From assembly GCA_002786205.1 (NCBI GenBank), contig PEQM01000001.1, forward strand, positions 1-33,344: DNA of 33,344 nt. Reading direction: 5' to 3'. The notes under the pieces are model-generated. The model saw only the letters and a list, made by a program, of their open reading frames with translations, did not search any database and had not been told where the DNA came from. Source of the stretch: Legionella sp. (GTDB taxonomy: Bacteria; Pseudomonadota; Gammaproteobacteria; Legionellales; Legionellaceae). The number at the start of each line of letters is the position of its first letter. Positions within the stretch are counted from its first letter, which is position 1. Below, in pieces: positions 26,383-33,344 of this stretch. The position numbers and the translations under genes are program-made.

Positions 26383-27035
26383 TGAGTGAATTAAAAGCAA
26401 AGGTCGCAAAAGCTGCCATTTCTTGGATAGAAGACAACAGTATTATCGGCGTTGGCACAGGCTCAACCGTGAATTATTTCATTAAAGAATTGGCTCTCAT
26501 CAAGCACCGCATTGATGCTTGCGTTGCCAGTTCCAAAGCGACAGAGCAATTATTACGTGCTGCGCAAATTCCGGTGATTGATTTAAACAGTGTGGGAGAA
26601 CTGGCGTTGTATGTTGATGGCGCCGATGAAGCATCAGAACAGGGTTTCTTGATCAAAGGAGGCGGAGGGGCGCTAACTCGTGAAAAAATTATCGCTTATG
26701 CCGCACAACGATTTGTCTGTATTGTGGATGAGTCTAAGCTGGTCTCGCATTTGGGTGTTTTTCCTGTGGCGGTGGAAGTCTTGCCTATAGCGCGAAGTTT
26801 GGCTGCACGTCGCATCGTTGGTTTAGGGGGCGATCCTGAATACAGGGAAGGGTTTATTACCGACAACGGCAATGTTATTTTAGATGTTTATAATTTGCCT
26901 ATGGATTCCTTGCTGGACTTGGAAAAAGAGATTAATAGCATTCCTGGCGTGGTTGAAAATGGCTTGTTTGTGCAGCGTAAAGCCGATGAGCTTTTGATTG
27001 CTACTGCCACAGAAGTCCGTCATTTACGTCTATAG
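26382..27035 (+). CDS. rpiA: Ribose-5-phosphate isomerase A
   Basis: RpiA interconverts ribose 5-phosphate and ribulose 5-phosphate in the pentose phosphate pathway. The 217-aa protein has the phosphate loop [12 protein letters not shown] (about 24-35), the catalytic-site DGADEA (about 82-87) and [12 protein letters not shown] (about 94-105). An in-frame GTG precedes the ATG by one codon. ATG 26382 shares its A with the rlmB stop (TGATG), pointing to coupled translation. This links rRNA modification, RNA decay and ribose supply in one transcript. Confidence 0.96.
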   Translation: MSELKAKVAKAAISWIEDNSIIGVGTGSTVNYFIKELALIKHRIDACVASSKATEQLLRAAQIPVIDLNSVGELALYVDGADEASEQGFLIKGGGGALTREKIIAYAAQRFVCIVDESKLVSHLGVFPVAVEVLPIARSLAARRIVGLGGDPEYREGFITDNGNVILDVYNLPMDSLLDLEKEINSIPGVVENGLFVQRKADELLIATATEVRHLRL

Positions 27036-27102
27036 CGGTGTCTCTTGGCGCTCTTATTGGGGTGAGACAAGGGCTTAAAAGGATTTAACACTAAGGTTGG
27101 TT

Positions 27103-28479
27103 ATGAGCGAGCAAAAAGTTTTTGTAAATCGTATCCTCAATATGAAAAAAATAAAACTCATTGGTTTGGATATGGATCACACGTTAATTCGCTATCATTC
27201 AGAAGCGTTTGAATCCTTGGTATACCAACTGGTAACAAAGCAATTAGTGGAATTAAAGGCTTACCCTCAAGAGATTAACCATTTTGTTTTTCGTTATCAA
27301 GAGGCCATCAGAGGCTTGGTCATTGATACTAAAAATGGCAATATTTTAAAATTAAGCCGTTTTGGTGCGATAAGACAGAGTTATCACGGCACGCAATCGA
27401 TTCCATTTAGTGAACAACAGCAAATTTATCGTAGCACCTATGTTGATTTAAATGATCCCAACTACATGCCTATAGATACTTCCTTTTCTATTGCTTTTTG
27501 TGTGCTATACAGTCAATTGGTTGATTTAAAAGATTCGCTGGGCGGTGCAATGCCTGGTTATCAAAGCATTGCAGCAGATGTGCAATTTTGTGTCGATAAA
27601 GTGCATTCTGATGGCAGTTTAAAGCAGATTATCACGGCTAATTTAGAGCGCTATGTGATCAAAGAGCAAGCGGTTGCGGAAGGATTAAAGCATTATATCA
27701 AGCATGGGAAAAGAATATTTATCCTGACGAATTCCGATTATGTCTATACTAAAATCTTGCTAGATTATGCCCTGACTCCTTTTTTAGCCCCGGGTGAGTC
27801 TTGGTATGATCTGTTTGAATATGTGATTACCCTGGCCAACAAGCCGCGATTTTTTTACGATAACCTGCGTTTTCTATCGATAGATCCGGCAACAGGATTG
27901 ATGAAAAATAAAGAGGGCCTTTTAGAGCCCGGTATTTATCAAGGTGGCAATGCAAAAAAATTCACCGCCTCTTTAGGATTAAGAGAAGATGAAATTTTAT
28001 ACATAGGTGATCATATTTATGGTGATATTTTACGTTTAAAAAAGGATTGCAATTGGCGTACCGCCTTGGTAGTCGAAGAATTAGGACAGGAAATTGCGGC
28101 ACAAATCAGTGCATCGCCCGTAGAGCAAAGTATTAGTGATGCAATGACGGTTAAAAAGAAGTTAGAGCAGCAGTATGTCCAATTGTATACTCAAAGTATC
28201 GATGAAGGTGGAAAACAGTACCATGAAATACTGGCTCAGATGCAAGCACAAATTACTTCTCTGGATATGCAAATAGCCGCTTTACTGAAAGAGCAAAGTA
28301 TTTTTTATAATAAAAAATGGGATCGTATTTTTAGATCCGGAGCAGAAGAAAGTTATTTTGCTTATCAGGTAGAACGTTTTGCTTGTATTTATATGGAAAA
28401 GTTATCTGATTTATTAAGTTTATCCCCTTACAGTTATTTTCGTTCTAACCGACGTTTATTAGCGCATGACATGGTTTAA
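27103..28479 (+). CDS. Cytosolic IMP/GMP-specific 5'-nucleotidase, cN-II type (HAD superfamily)
   Basis: A 458-aa HAD phosphatase that should release phosphate from IMP and GMP. Motif I is DMDHTLIRY (nucleophile Asp23, general acid Asp25), motif II is ILTNSDY and motif IV YIGDHIYGDI. The long cap and C-terminal helices are typical of cN-II, an enzyme class rare in bacteria but present in Legionella; the L. pneumophila homologue is, from memory, Lpg0095, of known structure and almost the same length. I start at ATG 27103 (TAAGG upstream), not at the TTG two codons earlier. It lies 67 bases after rpiA and may be co-transcribed. Confidence 0.92.
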   Translation: MSEQKVFVNRILNMKKIKLIGLDMDHTLIRYHSEAFESLVYQLVTKQLVELKAYPQEINHFVFRYQEAIRGLVIDTKNGNILKLSRFGAIRQSYHGTQSIPFSEQQQIYRSTYVDLNDPNYMPIDTSFSIAFCVLYSQLVDLKDSLGGAMPGYQSIAADVQFCVDKVHSDGSLKQIITANLERYVIKEQAVAEGLKHYIKHGKRIFILTNSDYVYTKILLDYALTPFLAPGESWYDLFEYVITLANKPRFFYDNLRFLSIDPATGLMKNKEGLLEPGIYQGGNAKKFTASLGLREDEILYIGDHIYGDILRLKKDCNWRTALVVEELGQEIAAQISASPVEQSISDAMTVKKKLEQQYVQLYTQSIDEGGKQYHEILAQMQAQITSLDMQIAALLKEQSIFYNKKWDRIFRSGAEESYFAYQVERFACIYMEKLSDLLSLSPYSYFRSNRRLLAHDMV

Positions 28480-28486
28480 TCCATGG

Positions 28487-28515
28487 GCACTGCCTAAATC
28501 TTAGGCAGTGCTCTT
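28487..28515. terminator. Terminator hairpin between converging genes
   Basis: GCACTGCCTAA (28487-28497) and TTAGGCAGTGC (28501-28511) form a perfect 11-bp stem with a 3-base loop. It lies 7 bases past the nucleotidase stop and encloses the stop codon of the converging transporter gene. TCTTT follows on the plus strand; no T run follows on the minus strand, so it should work best for the nucleotidase transcript. Confidence 0.7.
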
Positions 28516-30713
28516 TCCAGCCAGGCAGGTAAATACCAATTCCAACGTGCCAATAAGACCATCGTAGAGGGTACTAATAAGGTGCGGATTAAAAACGCAT
28601 CAACAAAGATAGCCACTGCGATGCCAAGGCCAAAAGCTTTGACCATTAATACATCTGCGATCATGAAAGAGCCACAAAGGAAAATAACAATTAATGCAGC
28701 ACTGGTAATAATTTTACTTGTTTTTTCAATGCCATACATGACACTGCGGGTATTGCTGTGTGTTTTGTCATGGTATTCTTTAATCCGAGAGAGGAGAAAT
28801 ACTTCGTAGTCCATCGAAAAACCAAATAAGGCACAGAAAATAATTACCAGAATACTGATGTCGAGCATTCCTTGTGGTTGAAAATTAAGCCAATGCGCCA
28901 GATGCCCTTCTTGAAATATGAATACCAAAGCGCCATAACAGGCACATAGGCTGAGCAAATTCATTAAAATGGCTTTAAGAGGAAGAATCAATGAGCGTAA
29001 CAGCAATAATAAAATGAGATAGGTTGAGCACATGATCCATAGCAATGCATAGGGAAGATAATGCCAAATGGTTTGAAAAATATCGGCATTAATTACTGGT
29101 GCTCCAGTAAGGAAAAAATGCAATCCATCAGGCGGCGGCGTATCTCGCAACTGCTGTATTAATGCTTTGGTTGGCTTGGATTGAGGCAGAGATGCACTGA
29201 CCAACGTGACCACCGTCGCTTTTTTGCTACTGGTTATAGCCAGCAGCGCCTTCACTTGTTCAGGCATTTTTTCCTGCGTCATTTTATAGAGCTGGTAGTA
29301 TTGATAAGGTGTCATGGAAGAAGAGCTGTCAACAATACTGTTTACCTGTTTAATGAGTGGATTTTTTTTCAATGTAGCCACGGTATCATAAAGAGTATAA
29401 AGCGAGGTCTTGCTTAAAAGAGGCAGCGGGTCGGTTTTAACCAATAACAAGATAGGATTTAATGCCAAGCCATTAAATTGTTTTTCATACTGATCGTAAA
29501 AGGCGCGGCTTTTGGCGTGTTCAGGGAAAATTTTATAATCAGACAGTCCCAATTGCACTGACAAAAACGGGTACCCCAGAAAGAGGAGGAAAATAAAAAC
29601 AGAAATAAAAATACTGACAGGACGTTGGATGACTTTTTCAGCCACTTTACGCCAGAGGTTTAAGGATTTAAATACGGGTGGAAAGGAGATAGACAAAAAA
29701 TTAATGCGTTTGTTGAGCAAAGACAAAACCGCAGGCAAAAAGAAAAGAGCAGACAATACCGCAACAAATACCGCAATCATGCCGCCGACTGCCACAGAAA
29801 ATAAGATGTTTATCGGAAAGAAAAAAAGTGCACTGAGGCTTACGAAAACGGCAAGGCCACTAAAAAAAATGGCTTTACCTGCTGTTGCCTGGGTTCTGGC
29901 AATCGCTTTTTTGACCGATGTTTTTTTGGCTAACTCATCTCTAAAACGGCTGATGACAAATAAAGCATAATCCAACCCCAAGCACAAGCCAAGAAGCAGG
30001 GCAATATTGATAGTAAAGATGGATAAGGTTGCATAATGGCCTATCAGGTAGAGCAGGCTCAAAATAATCAAGGCACAGCCGCCACCTAACAAAATGGGTA
30101 ATAAAGCGGCAGTGAAAGAACCAAAAACAAAGAGCAAGGTGAGTATGGCGATGGGAGTTGCGACCATATCGGCTTTGTATAAGTCCAATTGAGTTTGTTG
30201 ATTCACGTCTTCGATGAAAACAGGTTCCCCACCGATTTGTATGGACATGTCTTTGGGTGTTTTAATCAGCTGTCTAAGTTCGGCTAACTTTACGCCATGC
30301 AAAGGATCATTAGTCTTCACTACGATAACGGCATAAGCCGAATGCTTGTCTTTTGAAATTTGCTGCGGATTGTCTTTCGGTAGAAGAACTTCATAGGGTA
30401 ATGAAAAATCAGCTAAATGGCTGAGAGATTCCGTTATTTTTTCGTTAAATGCCCGGCGGTTGGCTGTTAATGTTTTACTAAAATAGATGACCAGCAATTG
30501 GTTGCGGTGATCATAATGAAGACTTTCGTTTAATTGTTGCTCCGCTAGCGCACTGGGTGATTGCTCGGCGATAAATCCTGTTGTTTTAAAGGGGGTTAAT
30601 ATTTTGGGTAGTAGCGGTATGCAAACCAGTAATAAGCACAACCAAAAAAGAAAAATGACCCATCGCAAGGAATAAACGATTTCCCCAAATTTATAAAACC
30701 ATGTATTGTTCAT
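28494..30713 (-). CDS. MMPL-family RND transporter
   Basis: A 739-aa inner-membrane protein of the MMPL branch of RND exporters, expected to use the proton gradient to export lipids, hopanoids or drugs; the substrate is unknown. It has two matching halves. Each has one membrane helix, a periplasmic domain of about 150 residues and a bundle of five to six helices. The MMPL signatures GLDYALFVISRFRDEL (first half) and FSMDYEVFLLSRIKEY (second half) carry the proton-relay aspartates. Start choice is open: ATG 30722 is only 2 bases from AGGAG, while ATG 30713 is 11 bases away and follows an extended AGGAGTGAT; I prefer 30713. No fusion-protein or outer-membrane partner is adjacent. Confidence 0.9.
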   Translation of the reverse strand: MNNTWFYKFGEIVYSLRWVIFLFWLCLLLVCIPLLPKILTPFKTTGFIAEQSPSALAEQQLNESLHYDHRNQLLVIYFSKTLTANRRAFNEKITESLSHLADFSLPYEVLLPKDNPQQISKDKHSAYAVIVVKTNDPLHGVKLAELRQLIKTPKDMSIQIGGEPVFIEDVNQQTQLDLYKADMVATPIAILTLLFVFGSFTAALLPILLGGGCALIILSLLYLIGHYATLSIFTINIALLLGLCLGLDYALFVISRFRDELAKKTSVKKAIARTQATAGKAIFFSGLAVFVSLSALFFFPINILFSVAVGGMIAVFVAVLSALFFLPAVLSLLNKRINFLSISFPPVFKSLNLWRKVAEKVIQRPVSIFISVFIFLLFLGYPFLSVQLGLSDYKIFPEHAKSRAFYDQYEKQFNGLALNPILLLVKTDPLPLLSKTSLYTLYDTVATLKKNPLIKQVNSIVDSSSSMTPYQYYQLYKMTQEKMPEQVKALLAITSSKKATVVTLVSASLPQSKPTKALIQQLRDTPPPDGLHFFLTGAPVINADIFQTIWHYLPYALLWIMCSTYLILLLLLRSLILPLKAILMNLLSLCACYGALVFIFQEGHLAHWLNFQPQGMLDISILVIIFCALFGFSMDYEVFLLSRIKEYHDKTHSNTRSVMYGIEKTSKIITSAALIVIFLCGSFMIADVLMVKAFGLGIAVAIFVDAFLIRTLLVPSTMVLLARWNWYLPAWLERALPKI

Positions 30714-30722
30714 ATTATTCAT

Positions 30723-31138
30723 CACTCCTGCTAGATGGCTCTATTTCCCTTATTTCATTACGGTGAATGAGTTCAATCGATAAGGGCTATGGTGGTAAAA
30801 CAATACGACAATACAACAGAATGGATAGAGCATTTGCCTTGGCTGACTGCGGTTGAGATGGTTTTGTCAGCCTCTTTACTTTAAGGATAGACCAGTTTTA
30901 AATAAAAAGAGAAAGTGGCTGGTAAGAAAAAAAGGCTAATAACTTAATGAAAAGTAACTATTTTTTATAAAAAATCTTTGCTATAGAAAAAAAATAAGTT
31001 ATAACAAAGAGACCTGGGTCAAGGATTGGCAGGTAAGACAAAGAGCGTTCTAAGATTAGAGGTCTATTTTCTATAGAACTAACGTGGAGACTTAGTATCT
31101 TGAGATACCCCTAAGGGATCCTTTTCAATGGAGTGAAA
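30723..31138. other. 416-bp intergenic region with no gene
   Basis: Stop codons interrupt all frames and nothing resembles a protein. It holds a 7-bp inverted repeat (GGCTGAC 30841-30847 / GTCAGCC 30866-30872, followed by TCTTTACTTT), a very A-rich stretch (about 30900-31010), the promoter at 30978-31005 and the leader of the regulator gene. Confidence 0.6.
30978..31005 (+). promoter_or_regulatory. Probable promoter of the small regulator gene
   Basis: TTGCTA (30978-30983) and TATAAC (31000-31005) are 16 bases apart within AT-rich DNA. Use of it would give a leader of about 125 bases, unusually long for this window. Confidence 0.45.
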
Positions 31139-31408
31139 ATGAACAGTAAAGTATTTTCTCAGCGCTTTAATCGTGAGCTAACCTCACTTGGTTTTCCAGA
31201 AGAGTTAATGGAAAAAACAAAAGCGGTAGCGAAGGTTTTTGGCATCACACGTCATTTGGCAAATTCTTTAATTTTTGGTCATGCTTTGCCTAATGCAGAG
31301 CAATTGGATAAGATTAGTCGTATTTTGGAAGTATGTCCTCGTTGGTTAAGCGGTGCAACGGACAGAAAGAAAGCCTACGCCGAACAAGAAACAGCCGATA
31401 GTGTATAA
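31139..31408 (+). CDS. Small helix-turn-helix (XRE/Cro-like) DNA-binding protein
   Basis: An 89-aa protein. Residues about 10-70 fit a five-helix Cro/C1 fold: FSQRFNRELTSLGF, then the helix-turn-helix AVAKVFGITRHLANSLIFGHALPNAEQLDKISRILEV, then CPRWLSGATD. It is probably a transcription regulator; the target is unknown. The frame opens at GTG 31133 but ATG 31139 is preferred, since GGAG ends five bases before it. It is a monocistron with a long structured leader, so it may be subject to post-transcriptional control. Confidence 0.75.
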   Translation: MNSKVFSQRFNRELTSLGFPEELMEKTKAVAKVFGITRHLANSLIFGHALPNAEQLDKISRILEVCPRWLSGATDRKKAYAEQETADSV

Positions 31409-31441
31409 CGCCATAAATTATTGTATACTGTAATACATCAT

Positions 31442-31475
31442 GCTTTTGTTGTTTGGCATAGCGAGCAGCAAAAGC
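31442..31475. repeat. 10-bp hairpin downstream of the regulator gene
   Basis: GCTTTTGTTG (31442-31451) pairs with CAGCAAAAGC (31466-31475) with one G-U pair and a 14-base loop. It lies 33 bases past the regulator stop. No T run follows on the plus strand; it may be a weak or factor-dependent terminator. Confidence 0.45.
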
Positions 31476-31598
31476 AGTCGTCCACTGATAGCTTGGCAAT
31501 AATTTCTTTAATCGAACAGAGTTGTTTCTATCGCTTTGCTGTCTTTTTTTCATAGTAAACGCCATCTTGTATGGCCACACCTCATTTGAGTAGATATC

Positions 31599-32405
31599 AT
31601 GGAATGTTTAAGTTTTTGTATTGCTAAAACCATAGACTTGACGCGCGTCGATAATTATTTTAAAACCGTGGATAAAGCATATCTTTTGGCCAAGACTCGT
31701 GATGTCTTAAAGCTTGTTCCATGTGATAAACCGAATCAAACTATTTTTATTTTTAAAAATGGCACGGTTGTATCCTGGGGCGTGAAACGTTACGAAATAA
31801 GAGATTATTTAAAGACCATCAAATTATTGGCTGATAAGCCGATTACCTTGTTAGTACATGATGAGTTTCATTACCAGTTGGGTACAAAAACCACCATGGA
31901 ACCCCATGTATTTTTTGATGTGGATTGTTTGTCATTAGAAGAAGACACGGACGAATTCAAGCTCGCCTTGTCTTATGGCTTTTCTCAGTCGGTTAAATTA
32001 CAGTATTTTGAAACCATTATTGAGGCACTCATAGACAAATACAATCCCATGATACAATCATTGTCCCATACCGGGGAAATGCCAATTAAACGCAAACAAA
32101 TCCAGCAAGTAATAGGCGAAATTCTGGGTGCGAAAAGTGAAATGAACTTAATTAGTAACTTTTTGTATCATCCTAAATACTTTTGGCAACATCCTATCCT
32201 GGAACAGCACTTTATTATGTTAGAGCGTTATTTGCATATTCAGCGGCGAGTTAATGCAATTAACCACCGACTGGATACATTGAATGAAATTTTTGATATG
32301 TTTCATGGCTATCTTGAAAGTCGACACAGTCATAACCTGGAAATAGTTATTATTGTTTTGATTACGCTCGAGATTATCATTGCCGTGCTGAATTTTCATT
32401 TCTAA
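31599..32405 (+). CDS. RMD1/DUF155 family membrane-tail protein
   Basis: A 268-aa protein of the RMD1/DUF155 (YagE) family, related to the yeast mitochondrial proteins Rmd1 and Rmd8. Family features are IFIFKNGTVVSWGV (about 48-61), FSQSVKLQYFE (about 128-138), the helical ERYLHIQRRVNAINHRLDTLNEIFDMF (about 208-234) and a single C-terminal membrane helix (IVIIVLITLEIIIAVLNF). This implies a cytosolic domain anchored by its tail. The molecular role is unknown. The ribosome site is weak. It is flanked by a regulator gene and the vipF homologue. Confidence 0.85.
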   Translation: MECLSFCIAKTIDLTRVDNYFKTVDKAYLLAKTRDVLKLVPCDKPNQTIFIFKNGTVVSWGVKRYEIRDYLKTIKLLADKPITLLVHDEFHYQLGTKTTMEPHVFFDVDCLSLEEDTDEFKLALSYGFSQSVKLQYFETIIEALIDKYNPMIQSLSHTGEMPIKRKQIQQVIGEILGAKSEMNLISNFLYHPKYFWQHPILEQHFIMLERYLHIQRRVNAINHRLDTLNEIFDMFHGYLESRHSHNLEIVIIVLITLEIIIAVLNFHF

Positions 32406-32430
32406 CTGACCATGGACGTCAGTATTTTTT
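32406..32430 (+). terminator. Short possible terminator after the RMD1/DUF155 gene
   Basis: CTGAC (32406-32410) and GTCAG (32418-32422) form a 5-bp stem directly after the stop codon, and TATTTTTT follows. The stem is short, so the call rests mainly on position and the T run. Confidence 0.4.
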
Positions 32431-32497
32431 ATCGCCATTGGTGCTGTAATGCAAAGCTTCAAAAAAGACAGTTTGTAAACGGCATCGTATTGATTGA

Positions 32498-33344
32498 ATG
32501 AGTATGATTTATTCTACCCATCAGCTCTCTACCAAGCAATTGCAAGACGTCATGGCATTGGCTGAGTGTTGTAAAGAACAAGACGGTAATGCGCCTGATT
32601 GGTATCCCCATATTTTAAAACAATACCGCAGGTTTCCTGCCACCTTGCTTTATTATCATGAAGAGCACTTGGTGGGATTTTTGAGTCTGTATTTTTTTTA
32701 TGAACAGGCAGTGGAACTGAGCTTGTTTGTTCATCCAGCACATCGGCGACAAAAAATAGGTCAGCAGTTGTTGCAAACGATAATGCCACTCATGACGCAA
32801 CAGGCTCCGAAGCATATTATTTTTTCTGTGCCTGGCGGATGCTATCCAGAATGGCTGGCAGCAAAAAAAGCCACCTATTTACACAGTGAATATGCCATGG
32901 TCAGAAAAGATGCTGCACCTATTGTACTGGCGCAAGAATCACCGCTTTCTTTTCGGCAAGCGACAGCAGGCGATTGGCCGGCCATTCAATTATTAGATGA
33001 TCAATGTTTTCCAGACAAAGAGGGTGCTTATTCCGCCCAACTTACTGACCTTTTTGATGACAGTGAGTATCAAATTATCTTGGGACTGCAAGCAAAAAAG
33101 CCTATAGGCAAAGCACACCTACGTTGGCAAGAGGGTGCGGTCATGTTGTCCGATATTGCGATTACACCCGAATTACAAGGTAGAGGTTTAGGTAGTGTTT
33201 TAATTGCTTATTGTATCAACGAAGGCTTGTCTTTAGGTGCTAAAGCTTTCTATCTGGATGTAGAGACTCATAACCAAAGGGCATTGGATTTATACCGTCG
33301 TCTGGGTTTTGTGGTGAAAAATGCTTGTGATTTTTGGTCTATAG
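32498..33344 (+). CDS. vipF: Tandem-GNAT acetyltransferase, VipF homologue (partial, cut by window end)
   Basis: The frame runs from ATG 32498 to the last base without a stop; 282 codons are visible and the TAG at the very end is out of frame. Two GNAT domains stand in tandem. The first has LSLFVHPAHRRQKIGQQLLQ (about 68-87). The second has the acetyl-CoA loop DIAITPELQGRGLGSVLIAY (about 218-237), with the Q-G-R-G-L-G motif, then NQRALDLYRRLGFV. The L. pneumophila effector VipF (Lpg0103) is, from memory, a two-GNAT protein of about 286 aa that acetylates the host eIF3 complex and is among the few effectors conserved across Legionella. Length, architecture and position a few genes beyond the cN-II nucleotidase agree. 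The first domain's loop (RRQKIG) is less canonical. Confidence 0.75.
   Translation, partial: MSMIYSTHQLSTKQLQDVMALAECCKEQDGNAPDWYPHILKQYRRFPATLLYYHEEHLVGFLSLYFFYEQAVELSLFVHPAHRRQKIGQQLLQTIMPLMTQQAPKHIIFSVPGGCYPEWLAAKKATYLHSEYAMVRKDAAPIVLAQESPLSFRQATAGDWPAIQLLDDQCFPDKEGAYSAQLTDLFDDSEYQIILGLQAKKPIGKAHLRWQEGAVMLSDIAITPELQGRGLGSVLIAYCINEGLSLGAKAFYLDVETHNQRALDLYRRLGFVVKNACDFWSI

Noticed and set aside
27036-27102. TGTCTC / GAGACA inverted repeat between rpiA and the nucleotidase gene as a terminator
   Set aside because: The stem is only 6 bp with a large loop and no T run, so co-transcription seems as likely.
22850-31068. An 11-base sequence AATAGACCTCT at 22850 recurring inverted at 31058, considered as insertion-sequence ends
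   Set aside because: The match does not extend on either side, no transposase remnant lies between, and the genes in between are conserved core genes.
31314-31580. 88-aa minus-strand open frame opposite the regulator gene's end
   Set aside because: Composition is unlike a protein, and it overlaps the regulator gene and the hairpin at 31442-31475.

Overview
The window looks like a chromosomal segment of a Legionella species or a close relative. Four things suggest this. The housekeeping genes are gamma-proteobacterial. A cytosolic IMP/GMP 5'-nucleotidase of the Legionella cN-II type follows rnr-rlmB-rpiA. The last gene is a tandem-GNAT protein matching the Dot/Icm effector VipF. Several large orphan proteins with effector-like features sit between core genes. 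The DNA is moderately AT-rich. All family assignments come from reading the sequence and recalled family knowledge; no search was run.

Region 1 (1-3.2 kb) is accessory DNA next to a tRNA-Asn gene. It holds the C-terminal stump of an integrative-element helicase/primase, an Sf6-like small terminase subunit, and a 404-aa protein starting with 30-residue tandem repeats. It lies on the 3' side of the tRNA, the usual side for tRNA-targeted integration.

Region 2 (3.2-13.1 kb) is core genome. An aspartate aminotransferase-like gene diverges from uvrB. A 6S RNA gene (ssrS), absent from simple ORF views, lies antisense to the uvrB 3' end. The arrangement zapA - FMN glutamate synthase-like gene - ssrS on the minus strand, facing ygfB-pepP-ubiH-ubiI on the plus strand, is an expanded form of the E. 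coli zapA-ssrS / ygfB-pepP-ubiH-ubiI locus. It joins cell division, global transcription control and ubiquinone synthesis.

Region 3 (13.2-16.2 kb) is a tight three-gene minus-strand operon: a retropepsin-like periplasmic peptidase, an inactive transglutaminase fused to a multi-helix membrane domain, and a RimK-like ATP-grasp ligase. It looks like a peptide synthesis or protein-modification system.

Region 4 (16.4-23.4 kb) holds poorly known genes: a 618-aa multi-pass membrane protein with a near-consensus promoter (effector candidate), a DUF4254 protein, a 1232-aa orphan, and a small secreted EnhB-like protein.

Region 5 (23.4-33.3 kb) returns to conserved genes: rnr-rlmB-rpiA in overlapping order, the cN-II nucleotidase, a convergent MMPL/RND exporter, a small XRE-like regulator with a long structured leader, an RMD1/DUF155 protein, and a vipF homologue cut by the window end.
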